Of a DNA stretch of 64,000 nt, positions 1 to 7,567 are shown one piece after another. Within the stretch, counting starts at the first letter, position 1; each line of letters starts with the position of its first letter. This DNA comes from Candidatus Pseudobacter hemicellulosilyticus (lineage in GTDB: Bacteria > Bacteroidota > Bacteroidia > Chitinophagales > Chitinophagaceae), in the NCBI GenBank assembly GCA_029202545.1, contig CP119311.1:3534001-3598000 (forward strand), read 5' to 3'. Below the pieces are notes generated by a model. It ran no database searches and was not told where the DNA came from. It saw only the letters and a program-made list of their open reading frames with translations. The translations under genes and the position numbers were made by a program.

Positions 1-477
1 CCCTGGCACATGAAGGTGGAACTGCTACGGGCAAGAACCCGTCCATAGCTGATACAACTGGTCTTGGCAGGCCGGCAGTTTTTTCCCTGACCAGCCCGGA
101 CGGTACAGTATACAACAGCGGGGATTTAAAAGGAAAAGTCCTGGTGCTTGATTTCTGGGCTACCTGGTGTGCGCCCTGCCGCAAGCTGACCCATGAAATG
201 GACAGCCTGCTGACAGCTTATCATCAAAAGAAAGATTTTTTGATGATCGGGGTGGATTATCGGGAAACCAATACAGCCGCTGCTGCTGCCTACTGGAAAG
301 AACAGGGGGTACCGGTTCCCGATGGCCGCTGATGCGGATGTATTCGGGAAATCCATCAAAGCCGGCAATCCTACTGTCCTGGTAATTGATAAAGCAGGCA
401 TGGTGCGGGGCAGATGGGATAAGTATGGACCGGAGACGGCCAGGGAAGTGAAGCGGGCGGTGGATGAACTTTTATGA
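1..477 (+). pseudogene. TlpA-like thioredoxin, 5'-truncated by window edge and frameshifted
   Basis: Reading from base 3 gives a thioredoxin-fold segment: a TlpA-type lead-in, then VLDFWATWCAPC with the redox CxxC, then a beta strand ending in MIGVDY. The frame stops at 330-332. The rest of the fold (FPMAADADVFGKSIKAG, then TVLVIDKAG, ending at 477) lies in the +1 frame. Reading the five-G run at 305-309 as four Gs restores one continuous frame (EQGYRFPMAAD) that matches the paralogue just downstream (KTGKGFPMVDG). So a one-base insertion, a sequencing error or a slippage site breaks the gene. Intact members are periplasmic or membrane-anchored thiol-disulfide reductases. The start lies before the window. 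Confidence 0.75.
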
Positions 478-504
478 AGGGAATGCTTACAATCATAAAC
501 AACA

Positions 505-1581
505 ATGAAAATGAAATATACCATACTGATAGCAGCGCTTTTTTGCGGCGTTGCTGTATCTGCGCAGGAAAAGGAATCCGGACTGCAATTTGCTGCCCGG
601 TATGCGCGACCCGGTATGACGTTCGGGAAAGAACCCTGGGAGAAGCAACTGAACAAACCGGTGCCTGCATTCCATTTTAATAAGGAACTGAACAGTACCG
701 CTCTGAAGGGAAAAGTAGTGGTGCTTGATTTCTGGGCTACCTGGTGTATGGGTTGCCTGGTGGTATCTCATGGTATGGACTCGCTGCTGGTGAAGGAGAC
801 CGATGCATACCGGGATGTGCAGATCATTGGCGTGAATACCAAGGAAAAAATGGTGGACAAAGGTTATAATGCGCATGACTACTGGAAGAAGACCGGCAAA
901 GGTTTTCCGATGGTGGACGGCCCGGCGGCAGACTCCTGCGGCGCATCGGTCAGCAATGGTTTTCCTACGGTGATGGTAGTGGATGATAAAGGTATTATCC
1001 GTAAACGCTGGGATGGGGCAGGGCCGGCCACTGCCGGGGAAGTGAGGCTGGAAGTCTGGAAATACGCAGTGTATCCGCGCATAAAGGAGCTGCCGGCTTC
1101 CTGGGAAAATGTTCGTGTTTTCTTAGAAAAGAAGGACTGGCTGTCGGCCCTTTATTTTGCCGATGCGCTGCCGGAAAACTACGACAGCAATTCCGTATTG
1201 AAACTACAGGCCCTGCTGAGGGTGTCAGAAGAAAAAGCTGCCGGGTATGCGCAGTTGTTGTTGCAAAAAATGGATACATCGGCCCGCTACCACCAGCTGG
1301 GAACCCTGGCTGTTAAAGCTATTGCCGGATCTACCAGTATGAACCAGGAACTGGTGGAAACAGGGCTGGCCATCTATCGGAAACTGAGCAGGAGAAGGAC
1401 CGGTAATGATTTTGATCTGCTGGCGTACTGCAGTGAGCTGTATTGGAAATACAGTGTTATTCAAAAAACAACTGCCATGCAGCTGGCAGAACGGAGCAGG
1501 AACCTGATGGAGGAATTGAAGGGGAATACCCCGGCGGTGAAAGAACAACTGGATAGACTGGCTAAAGCCTTCGGTCAGTAA
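505..1581 (+). CDS. TlpA-like thioredoxin-fold protein with C-terminal helical extension
   Basis: The 358-aa product has a signal peptide (residues 1-20, ending VAVSAQ). A thioredoxin/AhpC-TSA domain covers about residues 45-190, with FWATWCMGC as the redox centre and a cis-Pro-type loop near NGFPTVMVV. About 150 further residues look helical and match nothing I recognise. It follows the broken paralogue by 27 nt, and the two share almost the same DNA around the active site, so they look like a tandem duplication. CMGC instead of CPPC or CAPC should shift the redox potential. ATG 505 was chosen because it opens the signal peptide; ATG 511 is an alternative. A periplasmic thiol-disulfide role is inferred from the family. 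Confidence 0.85.
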   Translation: MKMKYTILIAALFCGVAVSAQEKESGLQFAARYARPGMTFGKEPWEKQLNKPVPAFHFNKELNSTALKGKVVVLDFWATWCMGCLVVSHGMDSLLVKETDAYRDVQIIGVNTKEKMVDKGYNAHDYWKKTGKGFPMVDGPAADSCGASVSNGFPTVMVVDDKGIIRKRWDGAGPATAGEVRLEVWKYAVYPRIKELPASWENVRVFLEKKDWLSALYFADALPENYDSNSVLKLQALLRVSEEKAAGYAQLLLQKMDTSARYHQLGTLAVKAIAGSTSMNQELVETGLAIYRKLSRRRTGNDFDLLAYCSELYWKYSVIQKTTAMQLAERSRNLMEELKGNTPAVKEQLDRLAKAFGQ

Positions 1582-1622
1582 CGGGGGCAATATTTTTTTG
1601 GAGATGGGACAGAAGCGGGCGG

Positions 1623-2255
1623 TTATCTGCCTGCCTTCTCCCTGATCCGGTATACGCAGCGTTGTCCATCGGAAATGATATGCTGTACCCTGTCCACGTC
1701 AAAATCCTGGCCAATGAGCTGCTGGAAATTTTTCAGTTCAGCCCGGCAGAATCCCTGGCATTCCGTGGCGGCGGCACAGATGGGGCAATGATTTTCGACC
1801 AGGAAATACTCTTCGTTCTCTTTTTTCCAGGTGGCCATATAACCTTCCTCAGAGCGGATCTGGCTGAGCTTGTCCAGTCGCTGGTCTATGGAATCCATTC
1901 CGGCCATCGCCGTTTCATATCGTTGTAAGGTCTGCTTTTCTCTTTCGCTGATCAGCAGGTCCAGGGCATTTTCTCCCAATAGTTTTTTAACGGATTGCAG
2001 CAATTGCACGGTCACTTCTGCATGACTGTCGGGGAACCTGGCTGTTCCTTTTTCCGCTATTGCGTAATAAGTGATGGGCCGGCCTACACCTTTGCTTTGG
2101 GTGCGACTGCTGACCAATCCTTCCTCCACCATCTTCAGCAGCTGCTGCCGGATGCCTTCCTTGGTCATCTGCAATTCTTCAGACAGGGCCGCCACTTCCG
2201 CCTCGCCTTTCATTTTCAGGAATAACAGGATCCTATCGGAGATGCTCTTCTTCAT
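1623..2255 (-). CDS. SufR-like winged-helix regulator with Fe-S type cysteines
   Basis: The 210-aa protein begins with a winged helix (residues 1-75: ALSEELQMTKEGIRQQLLKM, then a wing with GVGRPITYY). A helical linker follows, then a cysteine-rich C-terminus: HCPICAAA, CQGFCRAEL and QRCVYRI. This pattern is typical of the SufR-like branch of the ArsR/DeoR-type regulators (COG2345), where such cysteines bind a [4Fe-4S] cluster. The gene is divergent from a superoxide dismutase, and a perfect 27-bp palindrome lies in the 136-bp gap. I infer a redox- or iron-responsive regulator acting on the dismutase and perhaps on itself. Cluster binding is inferred from the family and not shown here. Confidence 0.8.
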   Translation of the reverse strand: MKKSISDRILLFLKMKGEAEVAALSEELQMTKEGIRQQLLKMVEEGLVSSRTQSKGVGRPITYYAIAEKGTARFPDSHAEVTVQLLQSVKKLLGENALDLLISEREKQTLQRYETAMAGMDSIDQRLDKLSQIRSEEGYMATWKKENEEYFLVENHCPICAAATECQGFCRAELKNFQQLIGQDFDVDRVQHIISDGQRCVYRIREKAGR

Positions 2256-2325
2256 TTACCAATATGAAATGGTTTAAAACAAGGTAAAGATAGCTAAATT
2301 CTCTATGGAACTGCTTTGATGGCTT

Positions 2326-2352
2326 AATAAAACAAATATTATTTGTTTTATT
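2326..2352. promoter_or_regulatory. 27-bp palindrome, candidate operator of the SufR-like regulator
   Basis: Arms AATAAAACAAAT (2326-2337) and ATTTGTTTTATT (2341-2352) are perfect reverse complements around a 3-bp centre. The right arm contains the TTTG that serves as the -33 element of the dismutase promoter, so a bound protein would block or reposition RNA polymerase there. Confidence 0.7.
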
Positions 2353-2372
2353 GGTTCTCTTTCCTAATTTTG
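2342..2372 (+). promoter_or_regulatory. Bacteroidota-type promoter of the superoxide dismutase gene
   Basis: TTTG at 2342-2345, a 19-nt spacer and TAATTTTG at 2365-2372 match the -33/-7 consensus TTTG / TAnnTTTG of the primary sigma factor of this phylum. Transcription would start near 2379, giving a leader of about 12 nt before ATG 2392. The -33 element lies within the palindrome. Confidence 0.7.
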
Positions 2373-2391
2373 GGGCATTAAAAACAGTAAC

Positions 2392-3015
2392 ATGAGCTAT
2401 ACATTACCGGCTTTACCATATGCTTACGAAGCATTGGAGCCCCACTTTGACGCGCAGACCATGACCATTCACCACCAGCGTCACCACCAGGCCTATATTG
2501 ACAACCTTAATAAGGCGATTGCAGGGACTGATGCCGAGCAGGAGCCCCTGGAAAACATTCTTCAGCATATTACAAAACATGCTCCTGCCATCCGCAACAA
2601 CGGTGGTGGTCATTATAACCACTCTTTATTCTGGGAGATCCTTTCACCCAAGGCGCAAACAACACCTACCGGTGAACTGGCTGCTGAGATTGACACCGTG
2701 TTCGGTGGACTGGCTAACCTGAAAGAAGAGATCAAGAAGGCCGGCCTTGGCCAGTTTGGTTCTGGCTGGGCATGGCTGGTGGTCAAATTCAACGGCTCGC
2801 TGGGTGTAGCCGCTACGCCTAACCAGGACAATCCGCTGATGGATACCAACCTGACCAATCGCGGTTACCCTATCCTGGGCGTGGATGTATGGGAACATGC
2901 CTATTACCTCAAATACCAGAATAAAAGGGCCGATTACCTGGATGCTTTCTGGTCAGTACTGGACTGGGCCGCAGTAGAGAAAAAATATGAAGAAGTGAAA
3001 GCGAAATTGAAATAG
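2392..3015 (+). CDS. sodA: Superoxide dismutase, Mn-type of the Fe/Mn family
   Basis: The 207-aa protein is full length for the family and converts superoxide to hydrogen peroxide and oxygen. The metal ligands are visible: His near residue 27 (TIHHQRHHQAY), His77 (GGHYNHSLFW), and Asp165 and His169 in DVWEHAYY. The NQD motif near residue 145 places the second-shell glutamine as in Mn enzymes rather than Fe enzymes, so manganese is the likelier metal; cambialistic use cannot be excluded. There is no signal peptide, so it is probably cytoplasmic. It is transcribed divergently from a SufR-like regulator, with an operator-like palindrome overlapping its promoter. Confidence 0.95.
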   Translation: MSYTLPALPYAYEALEPHFDAQTMTIHHQRHHQAYIDNLNKAIAGTDAEQEPLENILQHITKHAPAIRNNGGGHYNHSLFWEILSPKAQTTPTGELAAEIDTVFGGLANLKEEIKKAGLGQFGSGWAWLVVKFNGSLGVAATPNQDNPLMDTNLTNRGYPILGVDVWEHAYYLKYQNKRADYLDAFWSVLDWAAVEKKYEEVKAKLK

Positions 3016-3398
3016 GGGAGAAGGGCAGTTGTCGCCTGGAGAGCTGCTGGTCTGTAATGACAGAAGATTGGTTGGTGCGGTAGTTGTGCGTAGATAAGAA
3101 AATTGCCGGGAAAGAAATGACAGGATTAGTTAGGTTAGAAACCACAGTTGTTCGGATAGGGAAAATGCAAATGAATTTCCCGGTTGTGTTTATGTTTGGT
3201 TGGTAGTGGTGTAGTGTAGAAAATACAACTGGAAGCAAAAGATTGGTTGAAATAGGATAGGGGCCGGCAATTGAAAAGCCCGGACCATATAATAGCAATT
3301 GACAGGGTTGTAAGGTTTAACAAATTCAGAAGGCCCGGGCATTTCATCAGACTGGCAATATATAACAGCGGGTCTTCTGGATTTTAAATTACAGGAAT
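3016..3398. other. Intergenic stretch with no recognised feature
   Basis: The 383 bp between the dismutase and the FMN reductase are richer in G and T on the plus strand, with tracts such as GGTTGGTAGTGGTGTAG. Frames open on the minus strand here have a composition unlike the neighbouring proteins. I see no RNA gene, no clear terminator hairpin and no repeat from elsewhere in the window. Confidence 0.5.
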
Positions 3399-3974
3399 AT
3401 GAAAGCGTTGATCTTTAATGGCGCGCTGGAGCGCAGGAGTAATTCTGCTTCCGAACGTGTCAGCAAATTTTTATCGGACAGATTACAGCAGCGGGGTGTA
3501 GACAGCCAGGTGTTCAATATTGTGGATGCCGGCATCCCGTTATTTGATATCACGTTGCAGAAAGTACCGCTTGCAGTGCAGGTAATGGTCAACCAGTTCC
3601 GGGAAGCAGACCTGCATATCTGGCTGACGCCCCTGTACCACGGCAGTATGACCGGCGTGATGAAGAACTGCCTCGACTGGCTGGAGATCAGCAGCAAAGA
3701 GCCGGTCCCATATCTCACCGGCAAGCTGGTAGGCCTTGTATGCTGGGCCGATGGCGTACAGGCCATGCAGGGCATCAATGCCATGGATCCGGTGGCCAGG
3801 TCGCTCCGCGCCTGGACACTGCCCTATAGTCTGCCGATTCAGCGGCCCTACTTGTTTGATGAAGAAGGCAAGGTGAGCGCCCAGTATGAACAGCGCTTTG
3901 ACCTGCTATTGAATTTGCTGGTGGAGGGGCCGGCGCGGCCGCAGGTGCAGGCTGAAACAACTAAGTCTACATAA
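3399..3974 (+). CDS. NADPH-dependent FMN reductase family protein
   Basis: The 191-aa protein has the flavodoxin-like fold of the NADPH-dependent FMN reductases. The N-terminal strand and phosphate loop read ALIFNGALERRSNSA, and the motif LYHGSMTGVMKNCLDWLE contacts the flavin in this family. The family uses NAD(P)H to reduce FMN, quinones or other acceptors; the substrate cannot be read from sequence. It lies downstream of the superoxide dismutase on the same strand but 383 bp away, so a shared oxidative-stress role is only suggestive. It ends in a strong hairpin shared with the convergent GH43 gene. Confidence 0.8.
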   Translation: MKALIFNGALERRSNSASERVSKFLSDRLQQRGVDSQVFNIVDAGIPLFDITLQKVPLAVQVMVNQFREADLHIWLTPLYHGSMTGVMKNCLDWLEISSKEPVPYLTGKLVGLVCWADGVQAMQGINAMDPVARSLRAWTLPYSLPIQRPYLFDEEGKVSAQYEQRFDLLLNLLVEGPARPQVQAETTKST

Positions 3975-4004
3975 GTTATTGCTTATCCAACATAGTAAAC
4001 AAGA

Positions 4005-4032
4005 AAAAGGATCGCTGAAAAGCGATCCTTTT
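4005..4032. terminator. Bidirectional intrinsic terminator
   Basis: A 12-bp perfect stem AAAAGGATCGCT / AGCGATCCTTTT closes a GAAA tetraloop at 4017-4020. It has A-rich and T-rich flanks and lies between the convergent FMN reductase and GH43 genes. Confidence 0.85.
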
Positions 4033-4073
4033 ATTTATAAGTTTGGTCAGTTCTAACTACTGTTTGGCCATCT

Positions 4074-5213
4074 CTACTTCTTCGGCAAAGCCTGCGCCGC
4101 CGTTGTAGGTCCTTCCACTACCAGCTTGCCATCCGGCAGGATCTTCATCCGGTCAATGAACACTACGCGTTCATCACCGGTGGCTGTTGTCCGGGCATGA
4201 TACACACAGAACATTTCTTTGCCATTGGGTGAGTAGGTGATGCTGTTATGGCCGGTGCCGGTCACTACGCCACCCTGTTCAATATTTTTCTGCAATACGG
4301 GATTGTTGGAAGCTTTGATGAAAGGTCCCAGCGGGGATTTGGCCGTGGCATAACCGACTGCATAGTTCTTGCCGCCAAAATAGTTGGCGGAATACATCAT
4401 GTAGTAGATCTTTCCTTTTTTGAAGATCACAGAGCCTTCTGTCCAGCGACGGTTGACCTCTTTGGAGGTAACAGACCTGCTTTCCCATTCTGCCTGCTTA
4501 TCGGTCATGGTGACGGGGGGACGCAGCAACAGCACGGGCTCGCCGATAACACCACTGAAATCTGGTTTCAGCTCAACGCCATATACCCAGCTTTCCTCGA
4601 TGCTATCATACCAGCCTTTTTGCTTGGCCCAGGTAGCTACTTCACTTTCCACAGGGTGCTTGTAGGCGCAACGGCTGTAATAGAGATACAGCTTGCCGCT
4701 TTTATCAAACAGGACGTTGCCGTCAATGATGGGATAGCCGGGATCAAAAATGGGTTTGTTGACAATGTCAATGAAAGGACCTGTGGGCTTGTCGGCCACA
4801 GCTACGCCGATACGGAAATTCTCGACTTCCTTATTGGGATTGTCTTTCCATTGGGCGCTATAGAACATATAGAACTTACCATTGTATTCGTACACTTCAG
4901 GCGCCCAGTATGCGCCACCCCAGGCGGCGGTGGAATCACTCCAGCCATTGGTGTTGCTGGCATAAAACACCTGGCCTTCATCTTTCCAGTTCACCAGGTC
5001 AGTGGAGGAATAGGCGGCAAATCCGTTTTTGGCTACGCCACCGGTCCCATACATATAATATTTATCAGCTTTTACCTGCAATACATAGGGGTCGCCGAAT
5101 TGCACGGGCAGGGGATTCTGAAAAGTATTGCCGCTCTGTGCCAGCAAAGGACCGTTCTGAAGGGCTGCTGTCAACAGGAAGGATACTGCTACTGTCTTTA
5201 CTACTTGCTTCAT
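4074..5213 (-). CDS. Secreted glycoside hydrolase family 43 protein
   Basis: The 379-aa protein has a signal peptide (residues 1-25, ending GPLLAQ) and a five-bladed beta-propeller of the GH43 type. The three expected acids are visible: Asp41 in FGDPYV (base), Asp164 in PIIDGNVL (pKa modulator) and Glu259 in WTEGSVI (acid). GH43 enzymes are inverting alpha-L-arabinofuranosidases, beta-xylosidases, arabinanases or galactosidases; the exact specificity is not readable. There is no extra carbohydrate-binding module. It is divergent from the ECF sigma/FecR/SusC/SusD locus, so it may serve the same glycan-uptake system, but it is not in that operon. Confidence 0.9.
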   Translation of the reverse strand: MKQVVKTVAVSFLLTAALQNGPLLAQSGNTFQNPLPVQFGDPYVLQVKADKYYMYGTGGVAKNGFAAYSSTDLVNWKDEGQVFYASNTNGWSDSTAAWGGAYWAPEVYEYNGKFYMFYSAQWKDNPNKEVENFRIGVAVADKPTGPFIDIVNKPIFDPGYPIIDGNVLFDKSGKLYLYYSRCAYKHPVESEVATWAKQKGWYDSIEESWVYGVELKPDFSGVIGEPVLLLRPPVTMTDKQAEWESRSVTSKEVNRRWTEGSVIFKKGKIYYMMYSANYFGGKNYAVGYATAKSPLGPFIKASNNPVLQKNIEQGGVVTGTGHNSITYSPNGKEMFCVYHARTTATGDERVVFIDRMKILPDGKLVVEGPTTAAQALPKK

Positions 5214-5345
5214 TATTCAATATTCTAAGTGGACAAATATAGCCGCGTAAAACTACATATAGAAATGGATTTGGCCTGACTCCTCCTCCTGGTGTCCCTG
5301 CTTACCGGAATATGACATTTTTTTAACAGGAAAGGCAGTAAAAAG

Positions 5346-5377
5346 AGAGGCCGGCTAATATGCTTGAGCCGGCCTCT
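5346..5377. terminator. Stem-loop with 11-bp GC-rich stem
   Basis: AGAGGCCGGCT (5346-5356) pairs perfectly with AGCCGGCCTCT (5367-5377) around a 10-nt loop, followed by TTTG. The position between two divergent genes is odd for a terminator. It could end a short leader RNA or act as an attenuator before the ECF sigma gene. No gene is supported in the rest of 5214-5454. Confidence 0.5.
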
Positions 5378-5454
5378 TTGCATTGGAATAAATATCCTTC
5401 CGGCATATATTGAATTTTCCTGCATTTTTGCGTACTGTTAATGCTGCTGCAATT

Positions 5455-6066
5455 TTGAGTGAACCCAATTTACATACCACGCTCCGGGAGCAGGCGATCC
5501 TGGAACGGGTGGCTGCCGGTGAGGAGCAGGCCTTTGCAGAACTGGTGAGCCACTACACACCGGTTATCTATCGTTACCTGCTGCACTGGCTTAAACAGAT
5601 CCCGCTGGCTGAGGAAGCCGCCCAGGACATTTTTATGCGGATCTGGAGGAACCGGGAAAAACTACCCGGCATGGCCAATTTCCGCGGTTATCTCTATGTT
5701 GTTGCCCGTAACCAGGCCAGTACCTTACTACAGCAGCAGCTACTGGCCGGGGGCAGGCCTACGGCAGACCGGCTGGACGAACTCCTGGTTCAGCCCCATT
5801 ATTCCCTGGAGTTAAAAGAGCTGGCGAAATTGCTGGAGCGGGCGGTAGCCGCCCTGCCGCCCCGCCGGAAGGAGATCTTTACACTAAGCCGCCGGGAAGG
5901 GCTCACCTATGAGGAAATTGCCCGCCGGCTGGCTATTTCCCGTCATACGGTAAAGGAGCATATGGTGGCTGCCCTGCTGTTCCTGCGGCAATATATCCAG
6001 GAGTATGGAGGTAACCTGCTCTCCGTTGGGATCGGGTCCTTACTGATGATGGACTGGCTGTCCTGA
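5455..6066 (+). CDS. ECF RNA polymerase sigma factor, FecI-like
   Basis: A sigma-70 region 2 (FAELVSHYTPVIYRYLLHWL, then AAQDIFMRIW) and a region 4 (ALPPRRKEIFTLSRREGLTY, then ARRLAISRHTVKEHM) identify an ECF sigma factor of about 203 aa. There is no ATG in frame until inside region 2. The best start is TTG 5455 (reading SEPNLHTT), with TTG 5410 as an upstream alternative. A FecR-type anti-sigma factor follows 62 nt downstream, then SusC and SusD, so this sigma factor probably drives the receptor operon when the TonB-dependent receptor signals substrate. The C-terminus ends in a short hydrophobic stretch. Confidence 0.85.
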   Translation: MSEPNLHTTLREQAILERVAAGEEQAFAELVSHYTPVIYRYLLHWLKQIPLAEEAAQDIFMRIWRNREKLPGMANFRGYLYVVARNQASTLLQQQLLAGGRPTADRLDELLVQPHYSLELKELAKLLERAVAALPPRRKEIFTLSRREGLTYEEIARRLAISRHTVKEHMVAALLFLRQYIQEYGGNLLSVGIGSLLMMDWLS

Positions 6067-6128
6067 AAAAAAATTGCATCCCCGGCCCCCCCTCTATTTA
6101 AAAATACCGGTTTATACATACAGCGAAC

Positions 6129-7388
6129 ATGGACAAAAAAGGATTGGCATATTACCTGGAGGCCTATACAGCAGGCCTATTGACCGCCGAAGAGCGGCAG
6201 GAATTGCAGCTTTTGCTGCAGGACCCGTCCAATAAAGAGACGCTGGACCAGCTGCTGGACGCCGACTGGCAGCGCTGGGAAGACAGTGACCTGCAGTTCC
6301 CTGAAGGTTTTGCCCGGGTGCAGCAAGCGGTCAGCGCCAAGGTGCGTGCAGAGCAGGCGGCTGGTAAGCAGCCTGCCGGTCGGGTAGTGAGACTGCCCCG
6401 CAGCACCTGGGCCGCCGCAGCTGCCGTACTGTTGCTGCTGGCAGCAGGATCGTATTGGTGGCTCATCCGTGAAAAGCCATCAGCTCCCGTTGTGGTAGCC
6501 GCCAATCCCGCCGATATTCCCCCGGGCAGCCCAGGCGCTATTCTCACGCTGGCAGATGGCTCACAGGTATTGCTGGATACCATTCAGCAGGCGACCATCG
6601 CCTTGCAGGGTGGCATTACCGCCACTGTGGTCAATGGCGCCTTGGTATATGAAGGAAAAGGAACGGAGCTGTTGTACAATTCCATGAAAACGCCCAGGGG
6701 CAGACAGTACCAGCTTCGCCTGCCGGACGGCACCAGGGTCTGGCTCAATGCCGCCAGCAGTATCCGTTACCCAACGGTATTTACCGGCAGCAACAGGACG
6801 GTGGAATTGAGTGGGGAAGCCTATTTTGAGGTGACGAATAATCCACGCCAGCCTTTCCTGGTACAGGTGAATAATGCTGCTGCCGTGGAAGTGCTGGGCA
6901 CGCATTTTAATATCAACGCCTATGGAGAAGAACCTGCTATCCAAACCACCCTATTGGAAGGCTCCATAGCTGTCAGCCTTGCCGGCACCGCGCATACAGG
7001 CGCCGGTCGGACCGCCAAAGCAGTACTGCAGCCGGGGCAGCAGGCCAGGATCCGGACAGGTAAGTTATCCGGAACAACAATCCCTGGTTCGTCCCAAATT
7101 CTTACTAAAGAAACCGGCGCCATCACCGTGCTCAAAAATATAGATACTGATAAGGTCATGGCCTGGAAGAACGGGCTCTTCAATTTTGAAGGGGCCAGCC
7201 TGGAAGAAGTAATGCGCCAATCAGAACGCTGGTACGATATAGAAGTAGTGTATGAAAAGGGGATACCGGATATGGAGCTGACCGGAAAAATGACCCGGGA
7301 TGTTACGCTGGGTCAGCTGCTGGAAGGCCTGGAGCTGTTCCATGTGCATTACCGGCTGGAAGGAAGACGATTGATCATTCTGCCATAG
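6129..7388 (+). CDS. FecR-family anti-sigma factor
   Basis: The 419-aa protein has a cytoplasmic N-terminus (residues 1-92), one membrane helix (about 93-113, AAAAAVLLLLAAG), a periplasmic FecR domain (about 190-290, with TPRGRQYQLRLPDGTRVWLN and LSGEAYFEVTNN) and a C-terminal DUF4974-type domain (FEGASLEEVMRQSERWYDIE). Such proteins hold the ECF sigma factor until an outer-membrane transducer signals. The linker between the two periplasmic domains (codons at 7086-7098) contains a copy of the dispersed GGTTCGTCCCAAA repeat, read as PGSSQI. It forms an operon-like series with the sigma factor before it and SusC/SusD after it. Confidence 0.9.
   Translation: MDKKGLAYYLEAYTAGLLTAEERQELQLLLQDPSNKETLDQLLDADWQRWEDSDLQFPEGFARVQQAVSAKVRAEQAAGKQPAGRVVRLPRSTWAAAAAVLLLLAAGSYWWLIREKPSAPVVVAANPADIPPGSPGAILTLADGSQVLLDTIQQATIALQGGITATVVNGALVYEGKGTELLYNSMKTPRGRQYQLRLPDGTRVWLNAASSIRYPTVFTGSNRTVELSGEAYFEVTNNPRQPFLVQVNNAAAVEVLGTHFNINAYGEEPAIQTTLLEGSIAVSLAGTAHTGAGRTAKAVLQPGQQARIRTGKLSGTTIPGSSQILTKETGAITVLKNIDTDKVMAWKNGLFNFEGASLEEVMRQSERWYDIEVVYEKGIPDMELTGKMTRDVTLGQLLEGLELFHVHYRLEGRRLIILP
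7086..7098 (+). repeat. Dispersed GGTTCGTCCCAAA repeat, copy 1 (inside fecR)
   Basis: This 13-bp match to the repeat found at seven other places lies in the coding sequence for the linker of the FecR-like protein. Confidence 0.6.
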
Positions 7389-7567
7389 GAGCAGGATACA
7401 GCTGCGCTTTTTCTATACAGACTGTATCCTGGAAATAGTTTTTATAGTAGTATGGGCTGACTTAAAACAAAACCGGAAGTGGTTCAAGCACTCCCGGCGG
7501 TAAGTTTTGAATCGGTCTGAAAAAGGTCTGTTCAACCATTTTTTTACCACCAAAACTGTCTCAATTT

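Noticed and set aside
2909..3347. Minus-strand frames in the spacer after sodA
   Set aside because: Their Ser/Leu/Pro-rich composition reflects GT-rich DNA on the plus strand; there is no domain and no conserved start context.
4248..5228. 326-residue open frame opposite the GH43 gene
   Set aside because: It is the mirror of a clear GH43 coding sequence with all three catalytic acids; the mirrored frame has no recognisable domain.
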